This document shows positions 15,694 through 23,355 of a stretch of 46,234 bases of DNA, one piece after another. The DNA comes from an uncultured Oscillospiraceae bacterium (GTDB lineage: Bacteria > Bacillota > Clostridia > Oscillospirales > Oscillospiraceae): contig CALXFT010000011.1 in the NCBI GenBank assembly GCA_944387635.1, positions 1-46,234 on the forward strand, read 5' to 3'. The notes below the pieces were generated by a model that ran no database searches, was not told where the DNA came from, and was given only the letters and a program-made list of their open reading frames with translations. Within the stretch, counting starts at the first letter, position 1. Each line of letters opens with the position of its first letter. The position numbers were made by a program, and so were the translations under genes.

Positions 15694-17112
15694 ATGGCAA
15701 ATAATGTACAATTAGACGAACGAGGTTACCGAAAGTTCGGCATGCGCGACAAGCTAGCCTATGCCGCCGGTGACTTCGGCTGCAACATGAGCTTCGCTCT
15801 GAAGGGCACGATGACCATCTTCTGGACCCAGTTCATGGGCGTTGGCAACGTTGCCATGTCGACCATGCTGCTGCTGGTGCAGGTGTGGGACGCCATCAAC
15901 GACCCCGTCATCGGCAGCATGGTAGACGCGGACCGCCGTCAGTACAAGCGCAACAAGTTCCTGCAGTACATCTGGGTGGGCTCCATCGGCCTGCTGGTCG
16001 CCGGCGCCTTCTGCTTCATCCCCTGGAAGAGCGCGCCTATGGTGGCTAAGTACATCATGTTCGTGGCCGGCTACATCCTCTGGGACGCCTTCTACACCAT
16101 CGCCAACGTGCCCTACGGCTCCATGCTGAGCTTGATCACCAATGATCCCGTAGAGCGCGCCCAGCTGTCCACCTGGCGCTCCGTGGGTTCCCAGGGCGGC
16201 AACATCGTCACCATGATCGCCCTGCCCATCCTGATCTACGACGCCTCCAACAACCTGATGGGCGAGCGGGTCTTCTTCATCGCCCTGCTCATGGGCCTGA
16301 TCGGCTTCGTCTGCTTCCAGTTCATGATCCGCAACACCGTCGTCCGTGTGGACCAGAACATCCAGCTGAAGGAAGACATGCCCAAGTTCAACGTCCTGAA
16401 GGCCATGGGCAACTTCTTCCGTAACCGCGCCGCCGTGGGCGCCACCTTGATGCCTGTGGGCATGTTCATCGGCGTTTATGGCGTTTCCACCGCCGGCACC
16501 GTCCTGTTCCAGTCCTACTTCCAGAATGCCCGGATCTCCGGCTTTGTCAACATGCTGTCCATGCTGGGCATGTTCGCATTTATGCCCTTCGTCGCCCCCA
16601 TCGTTAAGAAGGTCGGCAAGAAGGAAGCCGTCACCATGGGCTTGATCGTCTCCATCTGCGCTTACGTGCTCATGATGGTCCTGCCCATCACCCCCGACGG
16701 CAAGGGCCTGGCCCTGTACGTCATGTGCCAGGTCCTCGCCGCTCTGGGCAACGGCATCAACTCCTGCGTCAGCTGGTCCCTCATGGCCGACGCCATGGAC
16801 TACGAAGAGTGGAAGTTCAATGAGCGCAACGAAGGCACCACCTACGCCATGCACTCCTTCTTCCGGAAGCTGGCTCAGGGCATCGGCCCCTCCCTTGGCC
16901 TGCTCATCATGGGCATGCTGGGCTACGACGGCACTTTGGGCGCCGCTCAGACCATGCAGACCCAGATGAATCTGCGCTACCTCGTGCCCTGCGGCTACCT
17001 GTTCGCCGGAGCCGTGCAGCTGATCGGCATTGCCCTGGTTTACAACCTGGATAAGAAGACCCTGGGCGTCATGCAGAAGGAGCTGGACGAGCGCCGCGGT
17101 TCCAAGAAGTAA
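15694..17112 (+). CDS. GPH family sugar:cation symporter (MelB/XylP-like)
   Basis: The 472-residue membrane protein has about 12 predicted helices and the glycoside-pentoside-hexuronide family marks. These are KLAYAAGDFGCNMSFAL at the start, WDAINDPVIGSMVD in the first cytoplasmic loop, and YGSMLSLITNDPVERAQLSTWRS before helix 5. Members import melibiose, xylosides, glucuronides and similar sugars with Na+ or H+; the sugar here is unknown, and no glycoside hydrolase gene is adjacent. GGAGGT lies 7-8 bases before the ATG. Codon use is smoother and more biased (CTG, GGC, AAG) than in flanking genes, consistent with high expression. Likely controlled by the divergent TetR. Confidence 0.92.
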   Translation: MANNVQLDERGYRKFGMRDKLAYAAGDFGCNMSFALKGTMTIFWTQFMGVGNVAMSTMLLLVQVWDAINDPVIGSMVDADRRQYKRNKFLQYIWVGSIGLLVAGAFCFIPWKSAPMVAKYIMFVAGYILWDAFYTIANVPYGSMLSLITNDPVERAQLSTWRSVGSQGGNIVTMIALPILIYDASNNLMGERVFFIALLMGLIGFVCFQFMIRNTVVRVDQNIQLKEDMPKFNVLKAMGNFFRNRAAVGATLMPVGMFIGVYGVSTAGTVLFQSYFQNARISGFVNMLSMLGMFAFMPFVAPIVKKVGKKEAVTMGLIVSICAYVLMMVLPITPDGKGLALYVMCQVLAALGNGINSCVSWSLMADAMDYEEWKFNERNEGTTYAMHSFFRKLAQGIGPSLGLLIMGMLGYDGTLGAAQTMQTQMNLRYLVPCGYLFAGAVQLIGIALVYNLDKKTLGVMQKELDERRGSKK

Positions 17113-17148
17113 TTTCCGAAAAACTCCATAAAAAACTCCATAAAATCG

Positions 17149-17183
17149 ATCCCCCGGAAACCGCCGGTTTCCGGGGGATTTCT
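17149..17183. terminator. Bidirectional terminator (GPH symporter / phosphoribosyltransferase)
   Basis: A 14-bp stem ATCCCCCGGAAACC (17149-17162) with GGTTTCCGGGGGAT (17166-17179). TTTCT follows on plus and CGATTTTATGG on minus. Just upstream, AAACTCCATA occurs twice. Confidence 0.85.
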
Positions 17184-17211
17184 GTGGCTGAGGAAAGGGG
17201 GGTGGCCTGGC

Positions 17212-17766
17212 TCAGTCCAGCACCGTGCCGTCGGGCCGGAACAGGGGCAGCTTCTCCAGGTACACCAGATCCTCCCGGTCCTGGGCGTCGCCCTCGGCCA
17301 GAATGGCCATGCGGCCGCAGATCTCGCCGCCGGCCTTCTCCACCAGGGCCTCCAGGGCCTTCAGGCTCTCGCCGGTGGAGATCACATCGTCCACGAGGAG
17401 GATCTTCTTGCCCTTCATCAGGGCGGCGTCGGCGCCGTCCAGGAACAGGGTCTGCTCCTTGGCCGTGGTGATGGACCGGACGCTGACGCGGAAGAGGTCC
17501 CGCATGTACAGCTTCGGCGCCTTCCGGGCCAGAATGTACTTGCTGTCTCCGGCCTGGCGGGCCATTTCGTGGGCCAGGGGAATGCCCTTGGCCTCGGCGG
17601 TGAGGATGTAGTCATAGGCCGGGGCCTTGGCCAGCAGCTCCCGGGCGCAGGCCACGGTGAGCTCCGGATCGCCGAAGATCACAAAGCCGGCAATGGAGAG
17701 CTGGTCGTTCAGCGGACAAATGGGAAGGTCCCGCTCCAGTCCCGCGACTTTCATACGATAGAACAT
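17212..17766 (-). CDS. Phosphoribosyltransferase family protein (adenine/xanthine PRTase-like)
   Basis: The 184-residue protein has the type I PRTase fold. The PRPP-binding motif ILLVDDVISTGES lies at about residues 122-134, with DYILTAEAKGIPLAHEMAR in the pyrophosphate-loop region. It resembles adenine and xanthine phosphoribosyltransferases used in purine salvage, but the C-terminal hood does not let me name the base. The start is the ATG at 17766 with AAGGAG 9-10 bases upstream; a TTG further up lies between them. Monocistronic, with its own promoter and terminator. Confidence 0.87.
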   Translation of the reverse strand: MFYRMKVAGLERDLPICPLNDQLSIAGFVIFGDPELTVACARELLAKAPAYDYILTAEAKGIPLAHEMARQAGDSKYILARKAPKLYMRDLFRVSVRSITTAKEQTLFLDGADAALMKGKKILLVDDVISTGESLKALEALVEKAGGEICGRMAILAEGDAQDREDLVYLEKLPLFRPDGTVLD

Positions 17767-17801
17767 GGGGAACAACTCCTTATATAATAGTATCTGAAGT
17801 C

Positions 17802-17829
17802 ATTATACAATCCTGAAAGGAAAAGTCAA
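17802..17829 (-). promoter_or_regulatory. Sigma-A promoter of the phosphoribosyltransferase gene
   Basis: Minus-strand TTGACT (17824-17829), a 16-bp spacer, TATAAT (17802-17807). Confidence 0.7.
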
Positions 17830-17837
17830 GCACGGGA

Positions 17838-17869
17838 AAACCCCGGCATCCTTTCGGATACCGGGGTTT
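17838..17869. other. Orphan strong hairpin between divergent genes
   Basis: AACCCCGG-c-ATCC pairs with GGAT-a-CCGGGGTT around a TTTC loop. It resembles a terminator but lies upstream of the phosphoribosyltransferase promoter, with no gene ending into it from either side. About 200 bp to its right (17870-18067) I see no gene. Confidence 0.5.
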
Positions 17870-18067
17870 CCGCGAAAGAGTTTGGAAAGAAGAGAGGTAG
17901 AAAAGAGGATCTACGGAGTGAAAGGAAGCGGCTCACGGCTTCCGCAACCTTTCTGTAATCAAGATACGATAGGGTTTTGAACATCAGTTGACAGAAATGA
18001 AAACAAAATTCGACAAATCTGTGAATGTATTTTCCGCCCTTGTCATGCACCTTGACTGCAAAAGGAC

Positions 18068-18096
18068 TGGACAAGGGCCGCCGTATGTGGTATAAT
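18068..18096 (+). promoter_or_regulatory. Sigma-A promoter of the TM1266/ECF operon
   Basis: TGGACA (18068-18073), a 17-bp spacer, TATAAT (18091-18096). It places transcription start near 18103 and leaves a leader of about 127 nt. Confidence 0.7.
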
Positions 18097-18102
18097 CCTG
18101 AA

Positions 18103-18229
18103 GAACCTGACACTAAGCGGTTGGCTGCGTGAAAGGCGCGGATTGTACCAACAGCTCCGGAGCGCTCCGGGGCCTTTGCCGCTGCCCGTTCCGGGGGAGC
18201 GGCCCGTTCTCTTTTGGGAGGAATTGACT
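18103..18229 (+). ncRNA. Structured 5' leader with a terminator-like hairpin (candidate riboswitch or attenuator)
   Basis: Within the leader, AGCGG (18116-18120) can pair with CCGCT (18179-18183) and GTTGG (18120-18124) with CCAAC (18148-18152), around a perfect 14-nt palindrome CCGGAGCGCTCCGG (18157-18170). Alternatively GCCGCT (18178-18183) pairs with AGCGGC (18198-18203) to form a terminator-like hairpin followed by TTCTCTTTT. The two folds share CCGCT and exclude each other, the hallmark of transcription attenuation. The leader precedes a regulator and a predicted vitamin/metal-type transporter subunit. I do not recognise a known class; the ligand is unknown. Confidence 0.5.
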
Positions 18230-18499
18230 ATGCAGACACGGATCGCGGTTATGAGCATCATCGTCGAGGACCTGGAGGCGGCCCCCGCCGTCAACGACCT
18301 GCTCCACGAACATGCCCAATACATTCTCGGCCGGATGGGAATTCCCTACCGCAGCCGGGGCGTGAGCATCCTGTCCGTGGCCATGGACGCTCCCCAGAAC
18401 ACCATTTCCGCCCTTTCCGGCAGGATCGGAAGTCTGCCGGGCGTCAGCGTCAAGACAGCCTTCTCCAGTGTCGTCTATGAAAGGGAGGAAACACTATGA
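18230..18499 (+). CDS. TM1266-family iron-only hydrogenase system putative regulator
   Basis: The 89-residue protein has the ACT-like family signature: RIAVMSIIVED at the start, HEHAQYILGRMGIPYRSRGVSILSVAMDAPQNTISALSGRIG in the middle, and LPGVSVKTAFSS at the end. Family members are linked by genome context to [FeFe]-hydrogenase maturation genes; the mechanism is not established. Here no hydrogenase gene is within the window. The ATG at 18230 follows GGGAGG by 7 bases. Its stop overlaps the start of the next gene (ATGA), so translation is coupled. Confidence 0.9.
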   Translation: MQTRIAVMSIIVEDLEAAPAVNDLLHEHAQYILGRMGIPYRSRGVSILSVAMDAPQNTISALSGRIGSLPGVSVKTAFSSVVYEREETL

Positions 18500-19035
18500 A
18501 CAAGAACATTCGATGGATCACCCAGACCGCCGTCATGCTGGCCCTGCTGCTGGCCCTGCAGACCCTGACCAAGGGCTTCGGTCAGCTGGTCACCGGCACC
18601 TGCGTCAACGCCGTGCTGGCCCTGACCGCTCTGCTGGTGGGCTTGAACAGCGGCCTGGTGGTGGCGCTGATCTCTCCGGTGGCGGCCTATCTTCTGGGCA
18701 TCGCCCCCCAGATTCTGACGGTCCCGGCCATTATGGTGGGCAACGGCGTGTATGTGGCCATGTTGTATTTCATGGACCGGGAGGGCCGGAAAGGGACCCT
18801 GATCGCGGGCTGGATTCTGGCCTCGGTGGCCAAGTTCGCGGTTCTGTATCTGCTGGTGGTAAAGGTCATCTGCGGCATTGCGGCTGAGGCCCTGCTGGCG
18901 GCGGGGACCCTGAAGGCGCCCATGATCGACACCTTCAGCGCCATGTTTACCTGGCCCCAGCTGTTCACGGCCCTGGCCGGCGGCGCCGCGGCCCTGGCGG
19001 TTCTGCCGGTCCTGCGCAAGGCCCTGCGCCGGTGA
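18496..19035 (+). CDS. ECF transporter S component-like membrane protein
   Basis: The 179-residue, very hydrophobic protein has about five or six predicted helices (roughly residues 9-27, 32-52, 54-73, 76-93, 104-130 and 150-172) and a positively charged C-terminus. The size and the NxxW...TAVMLALLLALQTLTKG start resemble substrate-binding S components of energy-coupling factor importers. The ATPase/T module would be encoded elsewhere. Translational coupling to the TM1266 regulator and the shared leader suggest both respond to the same signal. The substrate is unknown. Confidence 0.72.
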   Translation: MNKNIRWITQTAVMLALLLALQTLTKGFGQLVTGTCVNAVLALTALLVGLNSGLVVALISPVAAYLLGIAPQILTVPAIMVGNGVYVAMLYFMDREGRKGTLIAGWILASVAKFAVLYLLVVKVICGIAAEALLAAGTLKAPMIDTFSAMFTWPQLFTALAGGAAALAVLPVLRKALRR

Positions 19036-19100
19036 GGCTATCGCTTGCCCCCAGGGGCGAAGGGCGGAAGGGAATGCGGGCCACGGCGGCCAAAGGCCGT

Positions 19101-19230
19101 CCTTGCCTCCCCCAAGGGGGGAGCGCTTGCCCCTTTCTCTGCGCTTCAGAAAGAACGCAGTACGGCATGACCTCTCAGTCACCGCTTCCTTCGTCAGCGG
19201 TGCCAGCTCTCCTTAAAAGCAGAGCCAAGG
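19101..19230 (-). repeat. Dispersed palindromic repeat, copy 5 (short form, 130 bp)
   Basis: The reverse-oriented short form has CCTTGCCTCCCCCAAGGGGGGAG, a GCGCTTCAGAAAGAACGCAGT block and CCTCTCAGTCACCGCTTCC, then TGCCAGCTCTCC...AGAGCCAAGG. It lies between the S-component gene and the DUF4349 gene. The remaining bases to 19355 hold an A+T-rich stretch that may contain the next promoter. Confidence 0.7.
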
Positions 19231-19355
19231 GGCGGCCCTGGGGGCTGCGGGCTGGGGCAAGTCCATAAGAATAAAAAATATATAGAAAACTTTTCCGAAT
19301 CCTGAAACCAAGCTCCCGGCTTTGTCGAGATATTAAGTGAAGGAGGGAAGAACCT

Positions 19356-20366
19356 ATGAAACAGAAACGAATTTTGACCTGGATTCTGGTCATCGTCCTG
19401 GCCGTGTCGGTGCTGGCCGGCTGCGGGGGAAGCTCCGGAACCAAAATGGCGGATAGCGCGGCGGTTGTCAACATGTCCCGCAGCGATTCCGCGGCAGGCG
19501 CGGCGGAGGAGCCTCAGGAGGCTGTGAACGCGGATGTGGAGATGGAATATGCCGGCACCGTCTCCTATACGCCTCCGAAGTACCAGGAGGAGGGGGAAGC
19601 CGCCGAGGCTACGGTTCCCGATGACCGCAAGTGGATCGTCACCGTCCATATGAGCGCCGAGACCGAGGACCTGGACGCCCTTCTGGCCGGGCTGACGGAG
19701 CAGATCAGCCAGATGAACGGCTATGTGGAGGACCAGAACGTCTACAACGGCAGCGCGTACTCCGGCCGCCGCTACCGCAGCGCCTCCATGACCATTCGGG
19801 TGCCCGCTTCGGATGTGGATGGGTTCACCCAGGCGGTGACGGGCCTGGCCAACGTGGTCAGCCAGGAGAAGAACCTGGAGGACGTGACCCTGAGCTATTC
19901 CGAAACCGAGAACCGGGTGGAGTCCCTTCAGACCGAGCAGGAGCGGCTTATGGAGCTGCTGGCCCAGGCCGATACGCTGGAGGAGATTCTGCAGATCGAG
20001 GACCGGCTCACGGAGGTCCGCTATGAGCTGGAGAACTACGGCTCCCGGCTGCGGCTGTACGACAACCAGATCAACTACGCCACCATCTACCTGAACATCG
20101 AAGAGGTTCAGGAGTACACCCCCGTGGAGGAGCCCTCCCTGTGGCAGCGGATCACCACCGGCTTCGGCGACAGCCTGAAGCAGCTGGGCCAGAGCCTGCA
20201 GGATCTGCTGGTGTGGTGCGTGGAAGTCCTGCCCTTCCTGGTGGTCTACGGCGGCATTGCGCTGGCGCTGATCCTGCTCATCCGCCGCTTCCGGAAAAAG
20301 CGGAAGGCCAAAAAAACCGGCCAAGCGGAGAAGCCGGAGAAACCGGAGGACCAGGAGAAGAAGTAA
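19356..20366 (+). CDS. DUF4349 domain-containing lipoprotein
   Basis: The 336-residue protein has a lipoprotein signal peptide with lipobox LAGC (Cys at about residue 22). A flexible acidic region, then the DUF4349 domain (about 85-300) follows. The domain includes a coiled-coil section (SETENRVESLQTEQERLMELLAQADTL split by EEILQIEDRLTEVRYELENY), then a C-terminal transmembrane helix and a KRKAKK-rich tail. The protein is therefore tethered at both ends to the membrane, with the coiled coil outside. Function is not established. AAGGAGGG lies 8-9 bases before the ATG. Confidence 0.87.
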   Translation: MKQKRILTWILVIVLAVSVLAGCGGSSGTKMADSAAVVNMSRSDSAAGAAEEPQEAVNADVEMEYAGTVSYTPPKYQEEGEAAEATVPDDRKWIVTVHMSAETEDLDALLAGLTEQISQMNGYVEDQNVYNGSAYSGRRYRSASMTIRVPASDVDGFTQAVTGLANVVSQEKNLEDVTLSYSETENRVESLQTEQERLMELLAQADTLEEILQIEDRLTEVRYELENYGSRLRLYDNQINYATIYLNIEEVQEYTPVEEPSLWQRITTGFGDSLKQLGQSLQDLLVWCVEVLPFLVVYGGIALALILLIRRFRKKRKAKKTGQAEKPEKPEDQEKK

Positions 20367-20373
20367 AGGGTCC

Positions 20374-20620
20374 CTTGGCTCTCCTTTCAAGGAGAGCTGG
20401 CACCGGCGACGCAGGAGCCGGTGACTGAGAGGCCAAAGCCGCACCGCGTTTTTGTGAGGTGCTGAGGTAAGGGTAAGTGCTCCCATACCCCTCTCAGTCA
20501 AAAATCAGAGATTTTTGCCAGCTGCCCGCTGCGGCGGGCCCGGTCGCGGCTCTGACGCTCCACCGGAGCGTCATTCACTCCCGCGACTGCGCTTCGCTTA
20601 CCCCGTGGGGGGAGCCGAGG
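20374..20620 (+). repeat. Dispersed palindromic repeat, copy 2 (near full length, 247 bp)
   Basis: Same module order as copy 1, with the GACGCTCC-acc-GGAGCGTC and CCCGCGACTGCGCTTCGCTT stretches identical. It starts 8 bp after the DUF4349 stop codon, so it is transcribed with it. Confidence 0.85.
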
Positions 20621-20656
20621 GCGGGGGGAAGTTTCTTTGCCTTACCAAAACGGAAA

Positions 20657-20685
20657 CCAGAGAGCCCGCGGCTCTCTGGTTTTTT
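20657..20685 (+). terminator. Intrinsic terminator downstream of the DUF4349 gene and repeat copy 2
   Basis: A perfect 10-bp stem CCAGAGAGCC (20657-20666) with GGCTCTCTGG (20670-20679), then six T. Confidence 0.9.
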
Positions 20686-20727
20686 CTGAGAAGGGCGTAT
20701 CCCATGGGGCGCAGCCGGGTAAAAATA

Positions 20728-20764
20728 CGCCGGGTCCCGGAATGGCTGACTCTGGGACCCGGCG
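20728..20764 (-). terminator. Intrinsic terminator of spo0A
   Basis: A perfect 11-bp stem CGCCGGGTCCC (20728-20738) with GGGACCCGGCG (20754-20764). On the minus strand it is followed by TATTTTT. Confidence 0.85.
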
Positions 20765-20771
20765 CGCTGCT

Positions 20772-21551
20772 TCAGTAATTGCCCACCTCGGCGGACTTCA
20801 GCTGCAATTGAAGCTTGTCCGCGATCAGGGCGATGAACTCGGAGTTGGTGGGCTTTCCCTTGGTGTTGGATACGGTGTAGCCGAAGAACCGCTGTAAGGT
20901 ATCCAGGTCCCCGCGGTCCCAGGCCACTTCGATGGCGTGGCGGATGGCCCGCTCCACCCGGCTGGGGGTGGTTCCGAAGGTCTTGGCCACCTGGGGATAG
21001 AGGACTTTGGTGATGGCGTTGATTACGTCCATGTCGTTGACCGCGATGATGATGGCCTCCCGCAGATACTGGTAGCCCTTGATGTGGGCAGGGACCCCGA
21101 TCTCGTGGATGATGCTGGTGACCATGGACTCAATGCTGTCCTTGCCCGAGCGGCGCTGGACCGGATACCGCAGGCTCTCCCCACCCCGGATCTCCTCCAG
21201 CCGCTCCACCAGAACACCAATGTCGCAGGGCTTCAGCATCAGATACCGAACCCCCAGATTGGCCGCCGCGGCGGAGACGTAGTCCGACACAAAACAAGAT
21301 GTGGCCAGAGTCCTGGGCTTGCGGTCCATGCCGCTGAGGGCCTTGAGAACGCTGATGCCGTCTTTCTTGGCCAGCATCAGATCCAGAACCAGCAGATCCG
21401 GCTTCCGGTCTTCGATGAGCCGCAGAGCTTGCTCCCCGTCCGCGGCGGTCCCAACCACCTGAAAGCCGTCGGCCCGCTGCAAGGCGGCGGTGAGCCCGGC
21501 GCAAAAGTCTTCCGCGCCGTCGGCAATGAGTACAGTTGTAGCGTGTTCCAT
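20772..21551 (-). CDS. spo0A: Sporulation master regulator Spo0A
   Basis: Spo0A is the phosphorelay response regulator that starts sporulation. The 259-residue product has a receiver domain with the phosphoacceptor Asp in LLVLDLML and Lys in MLKPCD. The Spo0A-specific DNA-binding domain contains [46 protein letters not shown] and [16 protein letters not shown]. The start at 21551 is preferred to the ATG at 21569 because GGAGAGGA lies between them. The promoter and a consensus 0A box lie upstream. Its presence shows the host is an endospore former or derived from one. It has its own terminator. Confidence 0.98.
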   Translation of the reverse strand: MEHATTVLIADGAEDFCAGLTAALQRADGFQVVGTAADGEQALRLIEDRKPDLLVLDLMLAKKDGISVLKALSGMDRKPRTLATSCFVSDYVSAAAANLGVRYLMLKPCDIGVLVERLEEIRGGESLRYPVQRRSGKDSIESMVTSIIHEIGVPAHIKGYQYLREAIIIAVNDMDVINAITKVLYPQVAKTFGTTPSRVERAIRHAIEVAWDRGDLDTLQRFFGYTVSNTKGKPTNSEFIALIADKLQLQLKSAEVGNY

Positions 21552-21618
21552 AGATTCCTCTCCTGTCATGTAAAATTACTCCCCTGTCCGCGGCCTCGCA
21601 GCCGCGTGCGACAAATTA

Positions 21619-21647
21619 AGAATACCATGACAACCCCGGTTTTGCAA
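21619..21647 (-). promoter_or_regulatory. Promoter of spo0A
   Basis: Minus-strand TTGCAA (21642-21647), a 17-bp spacer, TATTCT (21619-21624). TTTGTCGCA, one change from a 0A box, follows directly downstream of the -10. Confidence 0.55.
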
Positions 21648-21726
21648 GGAAAAACCAAAATAATCGTTCGTCAAATATCGATATAAAACGCTTAAATGTG
21701 GCGTAAAACGGAACTTTTTCGCATAA

Positions 21727-21733
21727 TTCGACA
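21727..21733 (-). promoter_or_regulatory. 0A box (TGTCGAA)
   Basis: The minus strand reads TTTTTGTCGAATT, a perfect Spo0A-binding heptamer with its usual flanking T. It lies between the spo0A and aminopeptidase promoters, so it could act on either gene. Confidence 0.6.
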
Positions 21734-21759
21734 AAAAGAGACCTTCCCCGCGCCCTCCA

Positions 21760-21788
21760 TTGACGCCGGGGCCGCCCTGTTGTAAAAT
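21760..21788 (+). promoter_or_regulatory. Sigma-A promoter of the M18 aminopeptidase gene
   Basis: TTGACG (21760-21765), a 17-bp spacer, TAAAAT (21783-21788). Confidence 0.65.
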
Positions 21789-21839
21789 AGACAAAACCCC
21801 CGGCGGGAGCCGGGGACGCGATTGTGAAGGAGCATCGAT

Positions 21840-23120
21840 ATGGAAAACAGAATCAACGGCCTGCGGCGGTTCCTGGACGCCTCCCACAGCGTCTACCATG
21901 CCAGGGCCTGGGTGGAGGAAGAACTGAAGTCCAGGGGCTTTACGGAGCTCAGCGAGGCGGACGCCTGGTCCCTGGTTCCCGGGGGGCAGTATTATGTCAC
22001 CCGGGGAGGCACGGCCCTCATAGCCTTCCGGATTCCGCAGGGCAGCCCCACGGGCTTTCTCATGAGCGCGGCCCACACGGACCGGCCCTGCTTCAAGCTC
22101 AAGGAGAACTATGAGCTGGCCGGGACCTACACCCGGGCGGCGGTGGAGGGCTACGGCGGCATGCTCATGGCCCCCTGGCTGGACCGGCCCCTGTCCCTGG
22201 CGGGCCGGGTGTTCGTCCAGACCGAAGAGGGCCTGGAGGAGAAGCTCATCGACATAGACCGGGACCTGCTGCTGATCCCCAACGTGGCCATCCACATGAA
22301 CCGCCAGGCCAACGACGGCTGGAAGTGGAACCCCGCCGTGGACACCATTGCCCTGGTTGGCAGCAAGGAGGCCGCGGGGAAGCTGGAGAAGCTTCTGGAG
22401 CAGGCGGCGGGAGGGAAGATCCTGGGCCGGGACCTGTATCTGTACGTCCGCCAGAGCAGCAGCGTCTGGGGCGTGGACAGCGAGTACCTGTCCGCCCCGG
22501 CCCTGGACGACCTGGAGTGCGTCTGGTGCTGCGCCCAGGGCTTCCTGAATGCCGGAGGCAGCCGGGCTGTGGGGGTTCTGTGCCTGTTTGACAGCGAGGA
22601 GGTGGGCTCCCTGTCCTGCCAGGGGGCGGACTCCAGCCTGCTGCTCCAGACCCTCCAGCGGATCTGCGGCTGTCTGGGCCTGGAGCTGCCCAGGATGCTG
22701 GCCCGGTCCTTCCTGGTCTCGGCGGACAATGCCCACGCGGTCCATCCCAACCATCCGGAACTGGCCGACCCGGCCAACGCCCCCACTCTGGGCGGCGGCG
22801 TGGTGGTCAAGTACAACGCCTCGGGCCGCTACTGCACCGACGGCTTCAGCGGGGCGGTCTTCCGCAGGCTGTGTCAGAAAGCCGGGGTGCCGGTTCAGAG
22901 CTATCACAACCGGGCGGACATCCCCGGCGGCAGCACCCTGGGCCGGATCTCCCTGGCCCAGGTCAGCGTGTCCACCGTCGACATCGGCCTGGCCCAGCTG
23001 GCCATGCACTCGTGCTACGAGACCGCCGCGGTCCGGGACGCCCTGGCCCTGGAAGACGCCATGACCGCCTACTACAGCGCGACCCTGGAACGCAGGGACG
23101 GGATCTGGAAATTCCAATAA
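21840..23120 (+). CDS. apeB: M18 family aminopeptidase (aspartyl-aminopeptidase type)
   Basis: The family is zinc-dependent and releases N-terminal acidic or neutral residues from cytoplasmic peptides. The 426-residue product carries the ligand motifs in order: SAAHTDRP (about residue 80), APALDDLE, DSEEVGS, SADNAHAVHPN and a final AMHSCYE with the last His. The length matches bacterial M18 enzymes. AAGGAG lies 8 bases before the ATG. Monocistronic, ending in a terminator of the GGCAGAGG type. The gene symbol follows common use for clostridial homologues; substrate preference cannot be read from sequence. Confidence 0.93.
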   Translation: MENRINGLRRFLDASHSVYHARAWVEEELKSRGFTELSEADAWSLVPGGQYYVTRGGTALIAFRIPQGSPTGFLMSAAHTDRPCFKLKENYELAGTYTRAAVEGYGGMLMAPWLDRPLSLAGRVFVQTEEGLEEKLIDIDRDLLLIPNVAIHMNRQANDGWKWNPAVDTIALVGSKEAAGKLEKLLEQAAGGKILGRDLYLYVRQSSSVWGVDSEYLSAPALDDLECVWCCAQGFLNAGGSRAVGVLCLFDSEEVGSLSCQGADSSLLLQTLQRICGCLGLELPRMLARSFLVSADNAHAVHPNHPELADPANAPTLGGGVVVKYNASGRYCTDGFSGAVFRRLCQKAGVPVQSYHNRADIPGGSTLGRISLAQVSVSTVDIGLAQLAMHSCYETAAVRDALALEDAMTAYYSATLERRDGIWKFQ

Positions 23121-23225
23121 ACGTCCGCGCCGGAGAATCCGCGCCCCTTGGCGCTCTGGACCGCGCCGCTGACCCAGGAAGGGGGAGCCAAGGGCGGCCT
23201 TCAGCCGCCGGGGCGCGAATAACTT

Positions 23226-23264
23226 GAGGCAGAGGCTGAACGTTTGGCCTCTGCCTCTTTGTTT
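23226..23264 (+). terminator. Intrinsic terminator after the M18 gene
   Basis: GAGGCAGAGGC (23226-23236) pairs with GCCTCTGCCTC (23247-23257), followed by TTTGTTT. About 80 bp upstream (23146-23212) lie degenerate CCTTGG.../...GAGCCAAGG remnants of the dispersed repeat. Confidence 0.85.
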
Positions 23265-23286
23265 GCGTTGAATAAGGGGAAAAAAT

Positions 23287-23310
23287 CCTCCGGCGCGGGT
23301 GCGTCGGAGG
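23287..23310 (-). terminator. Intrinsic terminator of the first XRE gene
   Basis: CCTCCGGCGC pairs with GCGTCGGAGG (one G-U); on the minus strand ATTTTTTCC follows. It is almost the same hairpin as at 23842-23865. Confidence 0.8.
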
Positions 23311-23355
23311 CGATTCCGGTTCCGGGGCGGCCGCGGGATTTCTGTTCGGGCCGGA

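Noticed and set aside
18097-18110. GAACCTGA in the TM1266 leader, resembling part of the thiamin pyrophosphate riboswitch
   Set aside because: It lies right at the predicted transcription start, and the required CTGAGA and partner helices are missing upstream.
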